Source: Bradyrhizobium sp. CCBAU 51765 (lineage in GTDB: Bacteria > Pseudomonadota > Alphaproteobacteria > Rhizobiales > Xanthobacteraceae). Taken from it: a DNA stretch of 64,000 bases. The position numbers and the translations under genes were made by a program. The notes beneath the pieces are model-generated. The model saw nothing but the letters and a program-made list of their open reading frames with translations, was not told where the DNA came from and searched no databases. Location of the stretch: NCBI RefSeq assembly GCF_015291725.1, contig NZ_CP030038.1, positions 3,399,001-3,463,000 on the forward strand. Reading direction: 5' to 3'. Shown here piece after piece: positions 31,575 to 40,418 of the stretch (position 1 is its first letter; every line of letters starts with the position of its first letter).

Positions 31575-32782
31575 GCCGGGAGCTCGCGCGCCGAATCGCT
31601 TTCACGATCGGCGCGCTTCTCCTCTTCAGGCTGGGCACGCAGATCCCGATTGCGGGGTTGGATGTTTCGCGTTTCTCGTCACTACCCGATTTCAACGGCC
31701 GCCTTTCGCCGTTTTCGCTCGGCCTCGTTCCCTATCTGACTGCGGCGATCTTTGTCCGGTTGCTGTCGTTGGTGTGGCGCGGCCTGAGTTCGCTCGAGCG
31801 GTCGGGCGAGGACGGCCGGCGCAAGGTGGCCCGCGCTACGCTGGGACTCACGCTGGCTCTTGCCGCCTTTCAGGCTTTCGGCATCTCCTCCGCGCTGATC
31901 TCCATTCCGCAGCTCGTCAGGGATCCCGACGGCTGGTTCGTGATGACGGCCACGGCCTCGATGATTGGCGGCGTCTTTGTGCTGGTGTGGCTGAGCGAAC
32001 AGATCACCCGCTACGGCATCGGCAACGGTCTGGCGCTGATCTTGAGTGTCGGCATGCTCGCCTCCCTGCCGCGAGACGTCGCCGGCATCGCAGATGCCGT
32101 GCGGAGCGGGATGGTCTCGGGCTACCTCGTGTTCTTCCACGCCGTGTTCTGGATCGCGACCATCGCTGTGATCGTGCTCGTCGAAGGCGCACGGCGAAAT
32201 GTTCGGGTCGAGTTCGGCGCGCTCAATGTCGGCGCGCGGCAACTGCCGGTGCGCGAAGCGGTGCTGCCGATCAAGCTCAACAGCGCGGGGTTCCTGATTC
32301 CGGTCACCATGGCGCCATGGATCTTCTTTCTCCCGCTCGCCCTTGCGGGCCTCGTCATTGGTGCCGATCACCCCTTGGTCGCCGCGGCCTATCGCCATCT
32401 TCAGCTGGGGCAGCCGGCGCACCTCATCCTCGTATCCGTCGCGGTGTTCGTGCTGGCCTTCGTCTACACCGCCTATGTCATCGATCCCGAATACACGGCC
32501 AAATCCCTGGCGCAACGTGACGGCATCATTTCCGGTGTCGCGCCCGGCGAGGCGACTGCCGCCTATCTCGATCGCGTCGTGTCATTGACGACGGTCATCG
32601 GAGCCGTCTACCTGACTGCGTTGCAGTTGATTCCGGAGGTGTTCGACCTTTACCGGATCGGTCTGCCTTATAGTATGGTCGTCAACGGTGGTGCTGCGCT
32701 GGTTGTGGTTTGCACCGCTCTTGATATCAAAGCACAGGTGCGCGACGTATCGCTCACCAATCCGGGGGGCGTACGCCGATGA
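31571..32782 (+). CDS. Second, divergent SecY-like protein lacking plug and key C4/C5 residues
   Basis: 403 residues. It aligns along its whole length with the SecY encoded just upstream: [16 protein letters not shown] (11-26), [13 protein letters not shown] (53-65), [20 protein letters not shown] (137-156), [10 protein letters not shown] (231-240), and VIGAVYL (342-348). Differences from SecY are concentrated in functional parts. The stretch between GLD (29-31) and VPY is about 16 residues shorter and lacks the GMFNMFAGG plug helix. The C4 loop reads EFGALNVG where SecY has PKRQVG. The C5 loop reads GVAPGE, with Ala324 in place of Arg357. The N-terminal amphipathic helix and the C-terminal tail are short. 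The start overlaps the secY stop and the stop overlaps adk, with no clear ribosome-binding site, so it is probably translated by coupling. About ten membrane segments look intact. Family membership is clear; function is unknown to me. Confidence 0.9.
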   Translation: MSRELARRIAFTIGALLLFRLGTQIPIAGLDVSRFSSLPDFNGRLSPFSLGLVPYLTAAIFVRLLSLVWRGLSSLERSGEDGRRKVARATLGLTLALAAFQAFGISSALISIPQLVRDPDGWFVMTATASMIGGVFVLVWLSEQITRYGIGNGLALILSVGMLASLPRDVAGIADAVRSGMVSGYLVFFHAVFWIATIAVIVLVEGARRNVRVEFGALNVGARQLPVREAVLPIKLNSAGFLIPVTMAPWIFFLPLALAGLVIGADHPLVAAAYRHLQLGQPAHLILVSVAVFVLAFVYTAYVIDPEYTAKSLAQRDGIISGVAPGEATAAYLDRVVSLTTVIGAVYLTALQLIPEVFDLYRIGLPYSMVVNGGAALVVVCTALDIKAQVRDVSLTNPGGVRR

Positions 32783-33669
32783 GAATTATACTTCTGGGAC
32801 CGCCGGGGTCGGGCAAAGGGACCCAGGCGCAACTCTTGGTGCAGCGCTATGGCATCGTCCAGCTCTCGACCGGCGAGATGCTGCGTGCCGCGGTTGCGGC
32901 CGGAACGCCGGTCGGGCTGAAGGCCAAGGAGATCATGGCCAGCGGCGGCCTCGTTCCGGACGAGGTCGTGGTCGGAATCATCTCCGACCGGATCGACCAG
33001 CCGGACGCCAGGAACGGCTTCATCCTCGATGGTTTCCCGCGCACCGTCCCGCAGGCCGCGGCGCTGGATGAGCTGCTCAAGCAGAAGCATCTCAAGCTCG
33101 ACGCCGTGATCGAGCTCCGCGTCAACGAGAGCGCGCTCTTGAACCGCGTCGAGACCCGTGTCGCACAGATGCGCGAGCGCGGCGAGGAGGTTCGGGTCGA
33201 CGACACCCCGGAGGTCCTGACCAAGCGGCTTGCCAGCTACCGCACCCAGACGGAACCGCTGATTCACTACTATTCCGAGCGTCGCAAGCTCTCGACCATT
33301 GACGGCATGATGGCCATCGACGAGGTCACCCGCGCCATCCACCGCCAGCTTCTGGCGCTCGGCGCGGTCGAGCCCAAGGCCCACTCTAGAAGCGCGGCCA
33401 AGGCTGCGCCGGCCAAAAAGGCCAAGGCGGCGAAGAAATCGGCCAAAAAGCCGGCGAAGGCAGCCAAAAAGGCGGCCAAATCGGCCAAGGCCGCCAAAAA
33501 GGCGGTCAAGAAGCCCGTGAGGGGTTCCAAGGCTGCTACCAAGACTGCTACCAAAGCGGCGACCAAGAAAGCGGCCAAAAAGGCCGCAAAAGCGACCGCC
33601 AGGAAGGCCGTCAAAAAGGGTGCCAAAAAGAGCGCAAAAAAGGTCACGAAAAAGCGAGCCAAGGGCTAG
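32779..33669 (+). CDS. adk: Adenylate kinase with a Lys/Ala-rich histone-H1-like C-terminal tail
   Basis: 296 residues, where the usual enzyme has about 190-220. Residues 1-195 are a complete kinase (ATP + AMP to 2 ADP): P-loop GPPGSGKGT (7-15), LSTGEMLR (29-36), and [13 protein letters not shown] (81-93). The LID is the short form without the extra beta hairpin or zinc Cys. Residues 203-296 are an extension of AKK, AAK and KKA repeats like bacterial histone-H1-like proteins, strongly basic and probably disordered. The ATG at 32779 overlaps the stop of the second SecY gene. The kinase call is firm; the tail role (nucleic-acid or ribosome binding) is inference. Confidence 0.95.
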   Translation: MRIILLGPPGSGKGTQAQLLVQRYGIVQLSTGEMLRAAVAAGTPVGLKAKEIMASGGLVPDEVVVGIISDRIDQPDARNGFILDGFPRTVPQAAALDELLKQKHLKLDAVIELRVNESALLNRVETRVAQMRERGEEVRVDDTPEVLTKRLASYRTQTEPLIHYYSERRKLSTIDGMMAIDEVTRAIHRQLLALGAVEPKAHSRSAAKAAPAKKAKAAKKSAKKPAKAAKKAAKSAKAAKKAVKKPVRGSKAATKTATKAATKKAAKKAAKATARKAVKKGAKKSAKKVTKKRAKG

Positions 33670-33675
33670 CAGCGG

Positions 33676-33705
33676 TTGACGAAAGCCCCTGGAATCCCCT
33701 AATAA
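33676..33705 (+). promoter_or_regulatory. Candidate promoter for rpsM-rpsK-rpoA-rplQ
   Basis: TTGACG at 33676-33681 and TAATAA at 33700-33705 are 18 bases apart, just after the adk stop. This would give the alpha operon its own transcription start about 140 bases before rpsM. Confidence 0.45.
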
Positions 33706-33818
33706 GCCCCGCATCCAAGTCGGATAGTTTCAGACGATGCCGGGCCCCAGGAAGACCGGGGGTGGGCGTCGTGTTCGCGTTTGTGAACACCTGCCCGAGA
33801 ACACAAGCACTTAAAGCC

Positions 33819-33838
33819 CGATCCTGACGAGGATCGGC
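33819..33838 (+). promoter_or_regulatory. Hairpin next to the rpsM ribosome-binding site
   Basis: CCGATCCT (33819-33826) pairs perfectly with AGGATCGG (33831-33838) around GACG, ending directly before the AGGAGAG ribosome-binding site of rpsM. In E. coli the alpha-operon leader in this position is bound by S4; no rpsD is in this cluster, and the structure here is much simpler. A role in translational control is inferred. Confidence 0.4.
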
Positions 33839-33854
33839 GACAGGAGAGAAGGCC

Positions 33855-34223
33855 GTGGCCCGTATTGCCGGCGTGAACATTCCCACCAACAAGCGCGTGC
33901 TGATCGCGCTCCAGTACATCCATGGCATCGGTCAGAAGATCGCCAGTGAGATCCTGGAGAAGGTGAAGATCCCCGTGGATCGTCGCGTCAATCAGCTCAG
34001 CGACGCCGAAGTGCTCCAGATCCGCGAAGTCATCGACCGCGACTATCTCGTCGAGGGCGATCTGCGTCGCGAGGTCGGTATCAACATCAAGCGTCTGATG
34101 GACCTCGGCTGCTATCGCGGCCTGCGTCATCGTCGCGGTCTGCCGGTGCGCGGCCAGCGCACCCACACCAATGCGCGCACGCGCAAGGGTCCGGCCAAGG
34201 CCATCGCCGGCAAGAAGAAGTAA
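33855..34223 (+). CDS. rpsM: 30S ribosomal protein S13
   Basis: 122 residues (118 in E. coli), starting at GTG 33855 with a strong AGGAGAG site. S13 forms bridges to the 50S subunit from the 30S head. The start [15 protein letters not shown] and the C-terminal [22 protein letters not shown] block are typical. No infA or rpmJ lies between adk and rpsM. Confidence 0.98.
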   Translation: MARIAGVNIPTNKRVLIALQYIHGIGQKIASEILEKVKIPVDRRVNQLSDAEVLQIREVIDRDYLVEGDLRREVGINIKRLMDLGCYRGLRHRRGLPVRGQRTHTNARTRKGPAKAIAGKKK

Positions 34224-34240
34224 ACTCGCGAATAGGAATG

Positions 34241-34279
34241 GCGAATGGCGAGTAGGGAGCATCCCTATTCGCCATTCGC
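34241..34279. repeat. Palindromic repeat built from 7-8-base units (family A, copy 2)
   Basis: The 18-base arms 34241-34258 and 34262-34279 match at 17 of 18 positions around a GCA loop. The arms consist of GCGAATG, GCGAGTA and GGGA-type units; further related units extend outward on both sides (34225-34240 and 34280-34292). It occupies most of the gap between rpsM and rpsK. Confidence 0.85.
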
Positions 34280-34353
34280 TACTCACTATTTGCTTCCACA
34301 GGTGTAGCCGCTGGCATTACGGCGGCGTTTGAGATCTTCAGGAAAGGGACTCA

Positions 34354-34743
34354 ATGGGCAAGGAAGCCACCCGCGTTCGTCGTCGTGAGCGCAAGAACAT
34401 CGCCTCCGGCGTCGCGCATGTGAACTCGTCGTTCAACAACACGACCATCACCATCACCGACGCGCAGGGCAACACGATTGCCTGGTCCTCGGCCGGCACG
34501 ATGGGTTTCAAGGGCTCGCGCAAGTCGACCCCGTACGCCGCGCAGGTCGCCGCAGAAGACGTCTCCAAGAAGGCGCAGGAGCACGGCATGCGCACGCTGG
34601 AAGTCGAAGTGGCCGGCCCCGGTTCGGGCCGCGAATCGGCGCTCCGCGCGCTCCAGGCCGCGGGCTTCACCGTCACCTCGATCCGTGACGTGACCACGAT
34701 TCCGCACAACGGTTGCCGTCCCCGCAAGCGTCGGCGCGTTTGA
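34354..34743 (+). CDS. rpsK: 30S ribosomal protein S11
   Basis: 129 residues, as in E. coli. Platform protein of the 30S subunit near the mRNA exit. The conserved [19 protein letters not shown] and the C-terminal [16 protein letters not shown] are present. 130 bases from rpsM, holding a palindromic repeat. Confidence 0.98.
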   Translation: MGKEATRVRRRERKNIASGVAHVNSSFNNTTITITDAQGNTIAWSSAGTMGFKGSRKSTPYAAQVAAEDVSKKAQEHGMRTLEVEVAGPGSGRESALRALQAAGFTVTSIRDVTTIPHNGCRPRKRRRV

Positions 34744-34854
34744 TACCAAGTTGCGGGCGCATCGGCGCCCGCGATGACTTTGCTTAAAGCCGCGGGAATG
34801 ATCTGCGGCCTTTCTCCAACGCCAGTATTTGAACTGTCAAATTGACTGGCCTGT

Positions 34855-35886
34855 ATGGGTGAAACAGTGACGATCCAGAAAAATTGGCAAGAACTGATTC
34901 GGCCGAACAAGCTCCAGGTCACGCCCGGCAGCGATCCCTCGCGTTTTGCGACCATCGTCGCCGAGCCGCTCGAGCGTGGTTTCGGTCAGACCCTCGGCAA
35001 CGCGCTGCGCCGGATCCTGCTCTCCTCGCTCCAGGGCGCGGCGGTGCAGTCGGTGCACATCGACGGCGTGCTGCACGAGTTCTCCTCGATCGCGGGCGTC
35101 CGTGAGGACGTCACCGACATCGTGCTGAACATCAAGGACATCTCGATCAAGATGCAGGGCGAAGGCCCCAAGCGCATGGTCGTGAAGAAGCAGGGCCCGG
35201 GTGTCGTCACCGCCGGCGACATCCAGACCGTCGGCGACGTGGTCGTGCTGAACCCCGATCTGCAGATCTGCACGCTCGACGAGGGCGCAGAGATCCGCAT
35301 GGAGTTCACGGTTTCCACCGGCAAGGGTTACGTGCCCGCCGAACGCAACCGTCCTGAGGACGCGCCGATCGGCCTGATCCCGGTCGACAGCCTGTACTCG
35401 CCGGTCCGCAAGGTCTCCTACAAGGTCGAGAACACCCGCGAGGGCCAGATCCTCGACTACGACAAGCTGACCATGACGATCGAGACCAATGGCGCGATCA
35501 CGCCGGACGATTCGGTGGCTTATGCCGCCCGCATCCTGCAGGATCAGCTCAACGTGTTCGTCAACTTCGAAGAGCCGCGCAAGGAAGTCGCCCAGGAGAT
35601 CATCCCGGACCTCGCCTTCAACCCGGCCTTCCTCAAGAAGGTGGACGAGCTCGAGCTGTCGGTGCGTTCGGCCAACTGCTTGAAGAACGACAACATCGTC
35701 TACATCGGCGACCTCGTGCAGAAGAGCGAGGCGGAAATGCTCCGCACCCCGAACTTCGGCCGCAAGTCGCTGAACGAGATCAAGGAAGTGCTGGCCCAGA
35801 TGGGGCTGCATCTCGGCATGGAAGTGCCGGGCTGGCCGCCGGAGAACATCGACGAGCTCGCCAAGCGCTTCGAGGATCATTACTAA
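34855..35886 (+). CDS. rpoA: DNA-directed RNA polymerase subunit alpha
   Basis: 343 residues (329 in E. coli). The N-terminal assembly domain contains [16 protein letters not shown]; the C-terminal domain (about 255-330) contains the DNA- and activator-contact region [12 protein letters not shown] and the helix-hairpin-helix [14 protein letters not shown] linker of typical length joins them. 111 bases separate it from rpsK, and a compound palindrome separates it from rplQ. Confidence 0.98.
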   Translation: MGETVTIQKNWQELIRPNKLQVTPGSDPSRFATIVAEPLERGFGQTLGNALRRILLSSLQGAAVQSVHIDGVLHEFSSIAGVREDVTDIVLNIKDISIKMQGEGPKRMVVKKQGPGVVTAGDIQTVGDVVVLNPDLQICTLDEGAEIRMEFTVSTGKGYVPAERNRPEDAPIGLIPVDSLYSPVRKVSYKVENTREGQILDYDKLTMTIETNGAITPDDSVAYAARILQDQLNVFVNFEEPRKEVAQEIIPDLAFNPAFLKKVDELELSVRSANCLKNDNIVYIGDLVQKSEAEMLRTPNFGRKSLNEIKEVLAQMGLHLGMEVPGWPPENIDELAKRFEDHY

Positions 35887-35893
35887 CAATTTG

Positions 35894-36000
35894 TCGTTCC
35901 GGGGCGATGCGAAGGGACCACGCGAAGCGTGGCCCTGGAGCATCGAACCCGGAACCTCGAGATTCCGGGTTCGGCTCTGCGAGCCGCCCCGGAATGACGA
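35894..36000. repeat. Compound palindromic repeat (family C, copy 1) between rpoA and rplQ
   Basis: The outer arms TCGTTCCGGGGC (35894-35905) and GCCCCGGAATGA (35986-35997) enclose three inner hairpins: CCACGC/GCGTGG at 35918-35932, GAACCCGGAA/TTCCGGGTTC at 35945-35972, and CGGCT/AGCCG at 35972-35986. A shorter relative is at 57041-57118. I recognise the CCCGGAATCTCGAGATTCCGGG core as very common in Bradyrhizobium intergenic DNA. Confidence 0.85.
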
Positions 36001-36078
36001 CCGGGCGAACGCAGGCAGCCCACCTGAGCAACATGTCCGACGAACCGTCGCGGCAGTTCATATGTAAGGAATAAACAC

Positions 36079-36495
36079 ATGCGTCACGGCAAGGTTCATC
36101 GGAAGCTCAACCGCACGGCCGAGCATCGCCGCGCGATGTTCGCAAACATGGCGGCCGCGCTGATCAAGCACGAGCAGATCGTCACCACGCTGCCGAAGGC
36201 GAAGGAATTGCGCCCGATCGTGGAGAAGCTGGTCACCCTCGGCAAGAAGGGCGGACTCTCGATGCGCCGCCAGGCGATCTCCGAGATGCGCGACAAGGAC
36301 CAGGTCAAGAAGCTGTTCGACGTGCTCGCGCCCCGCTACAAGGACCGCCAGGGCGGCTACACCCGCATCATCAAGGCCGGCTTCCGCTACGGCGACAATG
36401 CCGCGATGGCCGTGATCGAGTTCGTCGATCGCGACGTCGATGCCAAGGGCCAGGATTCTGGCCCGGTGCAGGAAAAGGAAGCCGAGGCGGCCTGA
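36079..36495 (+). CDS. rplQ: 50S ribosomal protein L17
   Basis: 138 residues (127 in E. coli), with a short acidic C-terminal tail. Tunnel-exit protein. The start [20 protein letters not shown] is almost invariant. It is 192 bases after rpoA because a compound repeat lies between. AAGGAATAAACAC precedes the ATG. A strong terminator follows. Confidence 0.98.
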   Translation: MRHGKVHRKLNRTAEHRRAMFANMAAALIKHEQIVTTLPKAKELRPIVEKLVTLGKKGGLSMRRQAISEMRDKDQVKKLFDVLAPRYKDRQGGYTRIIKAGFRYGDNAAMAVIEFVDRDVDAKGQDSGPVQEKEAEAA

Positions 36496-36521
36496 GCCAG
36501 TCAGCGGCTATGAATTGACAG

Positions 36522-36549
36522 CGGCGCCTTTCCGGGCGCCGTTTTTTTT
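36522..36549 (+). terminator. Intrinsic terminator after rplQ
   Basis: CGGCGCC (36522-36528) and GGCGCCG (36535-36541) form a 7-bp stem, followed at once by eight T residues (36542-36549). It is the end of the ribosomal supercluster. Confidence 0.93.
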
Positions 36550-36663
36550 GGATGCGTTGGGTGGATTCGCCCGTGTCCGGGCGCTCCCTCACGCGTCGGT
36601 GAGCCCGATTGCGGCATCACAGGTCGCTCCCGATATCTCCGTCATCAGCCTTGGAGGCAGCGC

Positions 36664-37452
36664 ATGAACATCGACCTTTCCGGAAAGACCGCCATCGTGA
36701 CCGGCTCGACCGCCGGCATCGGCCACGCCATCGCCAAGGGTTTGGCAGCCTCCGGCGCCAGCGTCGTCATCAACGGCCGCGGCCAGGACAAGGTTGACGC
36801 TGCCGTGCGCAAGCTGGAAGGGACGGGCGTCAAGGTCCGCGGCATCGCCGCCGACGTCTCGACCGCTGCGGGCTGCAAGGCGCTGGTTGCGGCGCTGCCC
36901 GAGGTCGACATTCTCATCAACAATGCCGGCATCTTCGAGCCCAAGGATTTCTTCGAGATCCCGGACGAGGACTGGACCCGCTTCTTCGAGGTCAACGTTA
37001 TGAGCGGCGTGCGGCTGTCGCGCGCGTACATGAAGGGCATGCTCGAGCGCAACTGGGGCCGCATCGTCTTCATCTCCTCGGAGTCCGGGCTCAACATTCC
37101 CGTCGAGATGATCCATTACGGCATGACCAAGACGGCCCAGCTGTCTGTCGCGCGCGGCCTAGCGCAGCTCACCCGCGGCACCGGCGTCACGGTCAACTCC
37201 GTGCTGCCGGGCCCGACCATGTCGGAAGGCGTCGAGACGTTCGTCAAGGATCTCGCCAAGCAGAATGGACAGTCGGTGGACGAGGCCGCGGCCAACTTCG
37301 TTAGGCAGCATCGCCCCAGCTCGCTGATTCAGCGCTTCGCCAGCGTGGAGGAGATCGCCAACATGGTGGTCTATGTCGCCTCGAAGGAGGCATCCGCCAC
37401 GAACGGCGCCGCGCTGCGCGCGGAGGGCGGTATCGTCAACACCATCGCCTGA
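36664..37452 (+). CDS. SDR-family NAD(P)-dependent oxidoreductase
   Basis: 262 residues, classical short-chain dehydrogenase size. Cofactor motif TGSTAGIG (14-21), NNAG (near 91) and the active site Ser (SSESG, about 140) with YGMTK (about 155-159) are all present. The fold and chemistry (NAD(P)H-linked oxidation or reduction of an alcohol/carbonyl) are clear; the substrate is not. GGAGGCAGC before the ATG supports the start. It stands alone between the rplQ terminator and the CLC gene. Confidence 0.93.
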   Translation: MNIDLSGKTAIVTGSTAGIGHAIAKGLAASGASVVINGRGQDKVDAAVRKLEGTGVKVRGIAADVSTAAGCKALVAALPEVDILINNAGIFEPKDFFEIPDEDWTRFFEVNVMSGVRLSRAYMKGMLERNWGRIVFISSESGLNIPVEMIHYGMTKTAQLSVARGLAQLTRGTGVTVNSVLPGPTMSEGVETFVKDLAKQNGQSVDEAAANFVRQHRPSSLIQRFASVEEIANMVVYVASKEASATNGAALRAEGGIVNTIA

Positions 37453-37513
37453 GCGCCCGCGCGTCAGCTGTCTGGCTTTTGGTTCGGGGCACGATCGGCT
37501 AGATTAAGCCTCC

Positions 37514-38815
37514 ATGCTCCGGACCTTCTCCACTCGCGACAAGCGGCGCATCCGCCTGACCTATGCACGCTGGCGCCGGCGGGCGATTTTCCTGCTCGGC
37601 GGCGTGGCCGTCGGCGCAGCGGCCGTGGCGCTGGCGCAGGCCGCCGATCTGGCACAGCAGGCCTTCGCGTTCTTGCTGGCGAAGTCGCGCTATATCGTGC
37701 TGGCGATTACGCCGCTCGGATTCATGCTGTCGGCCTATCTGACCATCCGCCTGTTCCCGAATGCGCAGGGCAGCGGCATCCCGCAGGCGATCGCCGCCCG
37801 GCATCTGACCGACCAATCCGCGCGCGAAAGTCTGGTCTCGATGCGGATCGCGGTTGGGAAGGTGATCCTCACTTTGTTCGGCCTGCTCTGTGGCGGCTCG
37901 GTCGGCCGGGAAGGGCCGACCGTCCAGGTCGGCGCGTCCATCATGTTCGCACTTGGCCGCGTGTCGCCGCGCCGCCAGCCAGGCCTGATCCTGGCCGGAG
38001 CGGCCGCCGGCGTTGCCGCCGCGTTCAACACGCCGCTGGCGGGGATCGTGTTCGGTATCGAGGAGATGAGCCGCGCTTTCGAGACCCGCACATCCAGTCT
38101 CATCATTGCTGCGGTCATCGCGGCCGGCCTGACGTCGCTCGCGCTGGCCGGCAATTACGCTTATTTCGGCAGTAGCGCGATGTCGCTGGCGCGCGGGATC
38201 GATTGGCTGGCCGTGCCCGTCTGTGGCATGATCGGGGGTCTCGCAGGCGGATTGTTCAGCCGCATCGTCATCGCCACGGCGCGGGGATTCAAAGGGCCGG
38301 TCGGGCGCGCGATGAAGGACCACCCGCTCTGGTTCGCCTTCGCCTGCGGTCTCGCCGTCGCGCTCTGCGGCCTCGCCTCCGGCGACACCGTTTACGGCAC
38401 TGGCTATCAGCAGGTGAAAACGGCGCTGGAGCAGGGCGCGCCGCTGCCGCAGGATTTCGGCATCCTCAAGATGATGGCGACGACGTTCGCCGCGATCAGC
38501 GGCATTCCGGGCGGCATCTTCGCGCCCTCGCTCGCCGTCGGTGCCGGGATCGGATGCAATGTCGCCTCTTTCTTCCACGACGCGCCGCTCGGTGCAATCA
38601 TGCTGCTCGGTATGGTCGCCTATTTCGCCGGGGTGGTGCAGGCGCCGATCACCGCCTTCGTCATCGTCACGGAGATGACGGACAATCACGGCATGGTCGT
38701 GCCGTTGATGGCGGCCGCCCTGATCGCGCATCTCGTCTCGCGACTGGTCTGCGAGGAGGGCATCTATCACGCGCTCGCCAAGGGCTTCATCGAGCGGGGG
38801 ATGGCGAAGACGTAG
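37514..38815 (+). CDS. CLC-family chloride channel/antiporter
   Basis: 433 residues with multiple membrane segments. The three ion-pathway motifs are intact: GSGIP (86-90), GREGP (131-135, with the gating Glu133), and GIFAP (about 335). GIEEMSR in the next helix matches the IEEM of E. coli CLC-ec1, so the inner proton-transfer Glu is also present; this favours 2Cl-/H+ exchange over channel activity. Some relatives transport fluoride or nitrate instead. No C-terminal CBS domains. A hairpin separates it from the convergent downstream gene. Confidence 0.92.
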   Translation: MLRTFSTRDKRRIRLTYARWRRRAIFLLGGVAVGAAAVALAQAADLAQQAFAFLLAKSRYIVLAITPLGFMLSAYLTIRLFPNAQGSGIPQAIAARHLTDQSARESLVSMRIAVGKVILTLFGLLCGGSVGREGPTVQVGASIMFALGRVSPRRQPGLILAGAAAGVAAAFNTPLAGIVFGIEEMSRAFETRTSSLIIAAVIAAGLTSLALAGNYAYFGSSAMSLARGIDWLAVPVCGMIGGLAGGLFSRIVIATARGFKGPVGRAMKDHPLWFAFACGLAVALCGLASGDTVYGTGYQQVKTALEQGAPLPQDFGILKMMATTFAAISGIPGGIFAPSLAVGAGIGCNVASFFHDAPLGAIMLLGMVAYFAGVVQAPITAFVIVTEMTDNHGMVVPLMAAALIAHLVSRLVCEEGIYHALAKGFIERGMAKT

Positions 38816-38864
38816 CAGCGGAGGTGTCGGGTAGATTCCACTGTCCGTGTCGCGGTTTCAAAGG

Positions 38865-38896
38865 CGGGTGGGTTTCGCCTTCGGCTAACCCACCCG
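38865..38896. terminator. Hairpin between convergent CLC and oxidoreductase genes
   Basis: CGGGTGGGTT (38865-38874) pairs perfectly with AACCCACCCG (38887-38896); the 12-base loop contains a small GCC-TTC-GGC hairpin. It lies between two genes facing each other and is symmetrical enough to serve both, although no T-run is present. The sequence type (GGTGGG ... CCCACC) is a common repeat in Bradyrhizobium intergenic DNA. Confidence 0.6.
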
Positions 38897-38905
38897 ACGA
38901 AGCCT

Positions 38906-39919
38906 TTACCACCCCTCCAGCACGATCTTGCCGCGCGACTTGCCGCTCTCGAGCAGCGCATGGGCTCGCTTGAGGTTGGCGGCGTTGATCGTGCCGAAGG
39001 TCTGGTCGAGCGTGGTGCGCAGCACGCCCTTGTCGATGAGATCGGCGACATCATTGAGCAGATGATGCTGCGCGATCATGTCTGGTGTCTGGAACGAGGA
39101 GCGCGTGAACATCGATTCCCAGTGCACCGAGATGGCCTTGCCCTTGAAGGTGCTCATGGTGAATTCCGGAGGATCGTCGATCAGGCCGAACCTGCCCTGC
39201 GGGGCCATGAAGTCCGCAATCGCCTTGTAGTGCTGGTCGGTGAAGGTGAGGCTTGCGACCAGCGCGACCGGCGGCAGCTTCAGCTTCTCGATCTGCTCCT
39301 TCATGGGCTTGCCGTGGTCGATCACGGCATGTGCGCCGAGATCGAGGCACCATTTCTGCGACTCTGGCCGCGTGGCGGTGGCAAGTACTGTCAGCCCGGT
39401 GAGGCGACGGGCGAGCTGGATCAGGATCGAGCCGACCCCACCGGCGCCGCCCGTGATCAGGAGTGTGCGCGGATCGACGCTCTTGCCGGGGATCGCGCCG
39501 AGCCGGTCGAACAGCAGCTCCCAAGCGGTGATGGAGGTGAGGGGAAGGGCGGCGGCCTGCGCGAACGACAGGCTCTTCGGCTTGTTGCCGACGATGCGCT
39601 CGTCGACCAGGTGGAATTCGGCGTTGGTGCCTTGGCGCAGGATCGAGCCGGCGTAGAACACCTCGTCGCCCGGTTTGAAGAGCGTCACGTCCGGGCCGAC
39701 GGCATCGACCACGCCGGCCGCGTCATAGCCGAGGATCTTGGTCTCGCCTTCGGGCGGGCTCGCGCGCTTGCGTACCTTGTAATCGACCGGATTGGCCGAG
39801 ATCGCCTTCACGGCGACGCGGATGTCGCGCCCCCCGGGCTCGGGCTTGGCGGTCTCGAAATCGATCAGTGAATCCGCATCCTCGATTGGAAGCGATCTTT
39901 TGTAGCCGACGGCCTTCAT
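38906..39919 (-). CDS. Zinc-type alcohol dehydrogenase-like / quinone oxidoreductase family protein
   Basis: 337 residues of the medium-chain dehydrogenase superfamily. The N-terminal GroES-like part (KAISANPVDYKVR) is followed by a Rossmann domain with GGAGGVGSILIQLA (about 157-170). The Cys and His ligands of true zinc alcohol dehydrogenases are lacking, so it most likely reduces quinones or enones with NADPH. It is transcribed divergently from an HxlR-type regulator gene 121 bases away, which probably controls it. Confidence 0.88.
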   Translation of the reverse strand: MKAVGYKRSLPIEDADSLIDFETAKPEPGGRDIRVAVKAISANPVDYKVRKRASPPEGETKILGYDAAGVVDAVGPDVTLFKPGDEVFYAGSILRQGTNAEFHLVDERIVGNKPKSLSFAQAAALPLTSITAWELLFDRLGAIPGKSVDPRTLLITGGAGGVGSILIQLARRLTGLTVLATATRPESQKWCLDLGAHAVIDHGKPMKEQIEKLKLPPVALVASLTFTDQHYKAIADFMAPQGRFGLIDDPPEFTMSTFKGKAISVHWESMFTRSSFQTPDMIAQHHLLNDVADLIDKGVLRTTLDQTFGTINAANLKRAHALLESGKSRGKIVLEGW

Positions 39920-39985
39920 GGCTTGTCTCCATCAGATGAGCTGTTCGCCTGCCGCCCTAACTGTCGCCCTGGCTTCAAATTGGCA

Positions 39986-40027
39986 AGTACTGTAAATTCG
40001 GGGATATAGTCCCTGTTTGGATACTAT
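39986..40027. promoter_or_regulatory. Candidate operator between the oxidoreductase and HxlR genes
   Basis: The 121-base divergent gap contains AGTACT at 39986-39991, GGGATATAGTCCC at 40001-40013 and the inverted pair ATAGT (40006-40010) / ACTAT (40023-40027). HxlR-family proteins usually bind such short dyads near their own promoter. The assignment is by position and symmetry only. Confidence 0.35.
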
Positions 40028-40040
40028 TGGGAAAACACGC

Positions 40041-40418
40041 ATGAAGCGGCGCAATTTTGCCCGTCGTCCCGGCTGCTCGGTCGAGGCGACGCTGGACCTG
40101 ATCGACGGCAAGTGGAAGGGCGTGATCCTCTACCACCTCCAGAGCGGCACCCAGCGCTTCGGCGAATTGCGCCGCCGGATGCCCGGCATCACCCAGCGCA
40201 TGCTCACCAAACAGCTGCGCGCGCTGGAGGAGGACAAGCTGGTCATCCGCAAGGTCTATGCCGAGGTGCCGCCGCGCGTGGAATATTGCCTGTCCGAGCT
40301 CGGCGAGAGCCTCAGGCCTGTCATCGACATTCTGAAGGCCTGGGGCGAGAGTCATCAGGAACGGCTGTCTTGCGCGCCGCCGCCGGTGGTGGAGAGGAAG
40401 CCGAAGCGCGCGGCGTAG
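40041..40418 (+). CDS. HxlR-family winged-helix transcriptional regulator
   Basis: 125 residues. The family signature is clear: a Cys near the N terminus followed by VEATLDLIDGKWKGVILYHLQ, then RFGELRRRMPGITQRMLTKQLRALEEDKLV and the wing RKVYAEVPPRVEYCLSELG. Members often sense reactive electrophiles or oxidants through that N-terminal Cys. The ATG at 40041 is preferred to an in-frame TTG at 40017. Divergent from the quinone-oxidoreductase-like gene, its probable target. Confidence 0.92.
   Translation: MKRRNFARRPGCSVEATLDLIDGKWKGVILYHLQSGTQRFGELRRRMPGITQRMLTKQLRALEEDKLVIRKVYAEVPPRVEYCLSELGESLRPVIDILKAWGESHQERLSCAPPPVVERKPKRAA

Noticed and set aside
31571..32782. Second SecY read as the Gram-positive accessory SecY2 of the SecA2 system, or as a pseudogene
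   Set aside because: No SecA2, glycosylation or serine-rich adhesin genes are near, and it closely follows the resident SecY. The frame is open over its full length with coherent membrane segments, so it is not a decayed copy.
33388..33666. Repeated short units at the 3' end of adk, considered as a CRISPR-like or tandem DNA repeat
   Set aside because: The period is irregular and the sequence stays in frame as AKK/AAK codons; it is a low-complexity protein tail.
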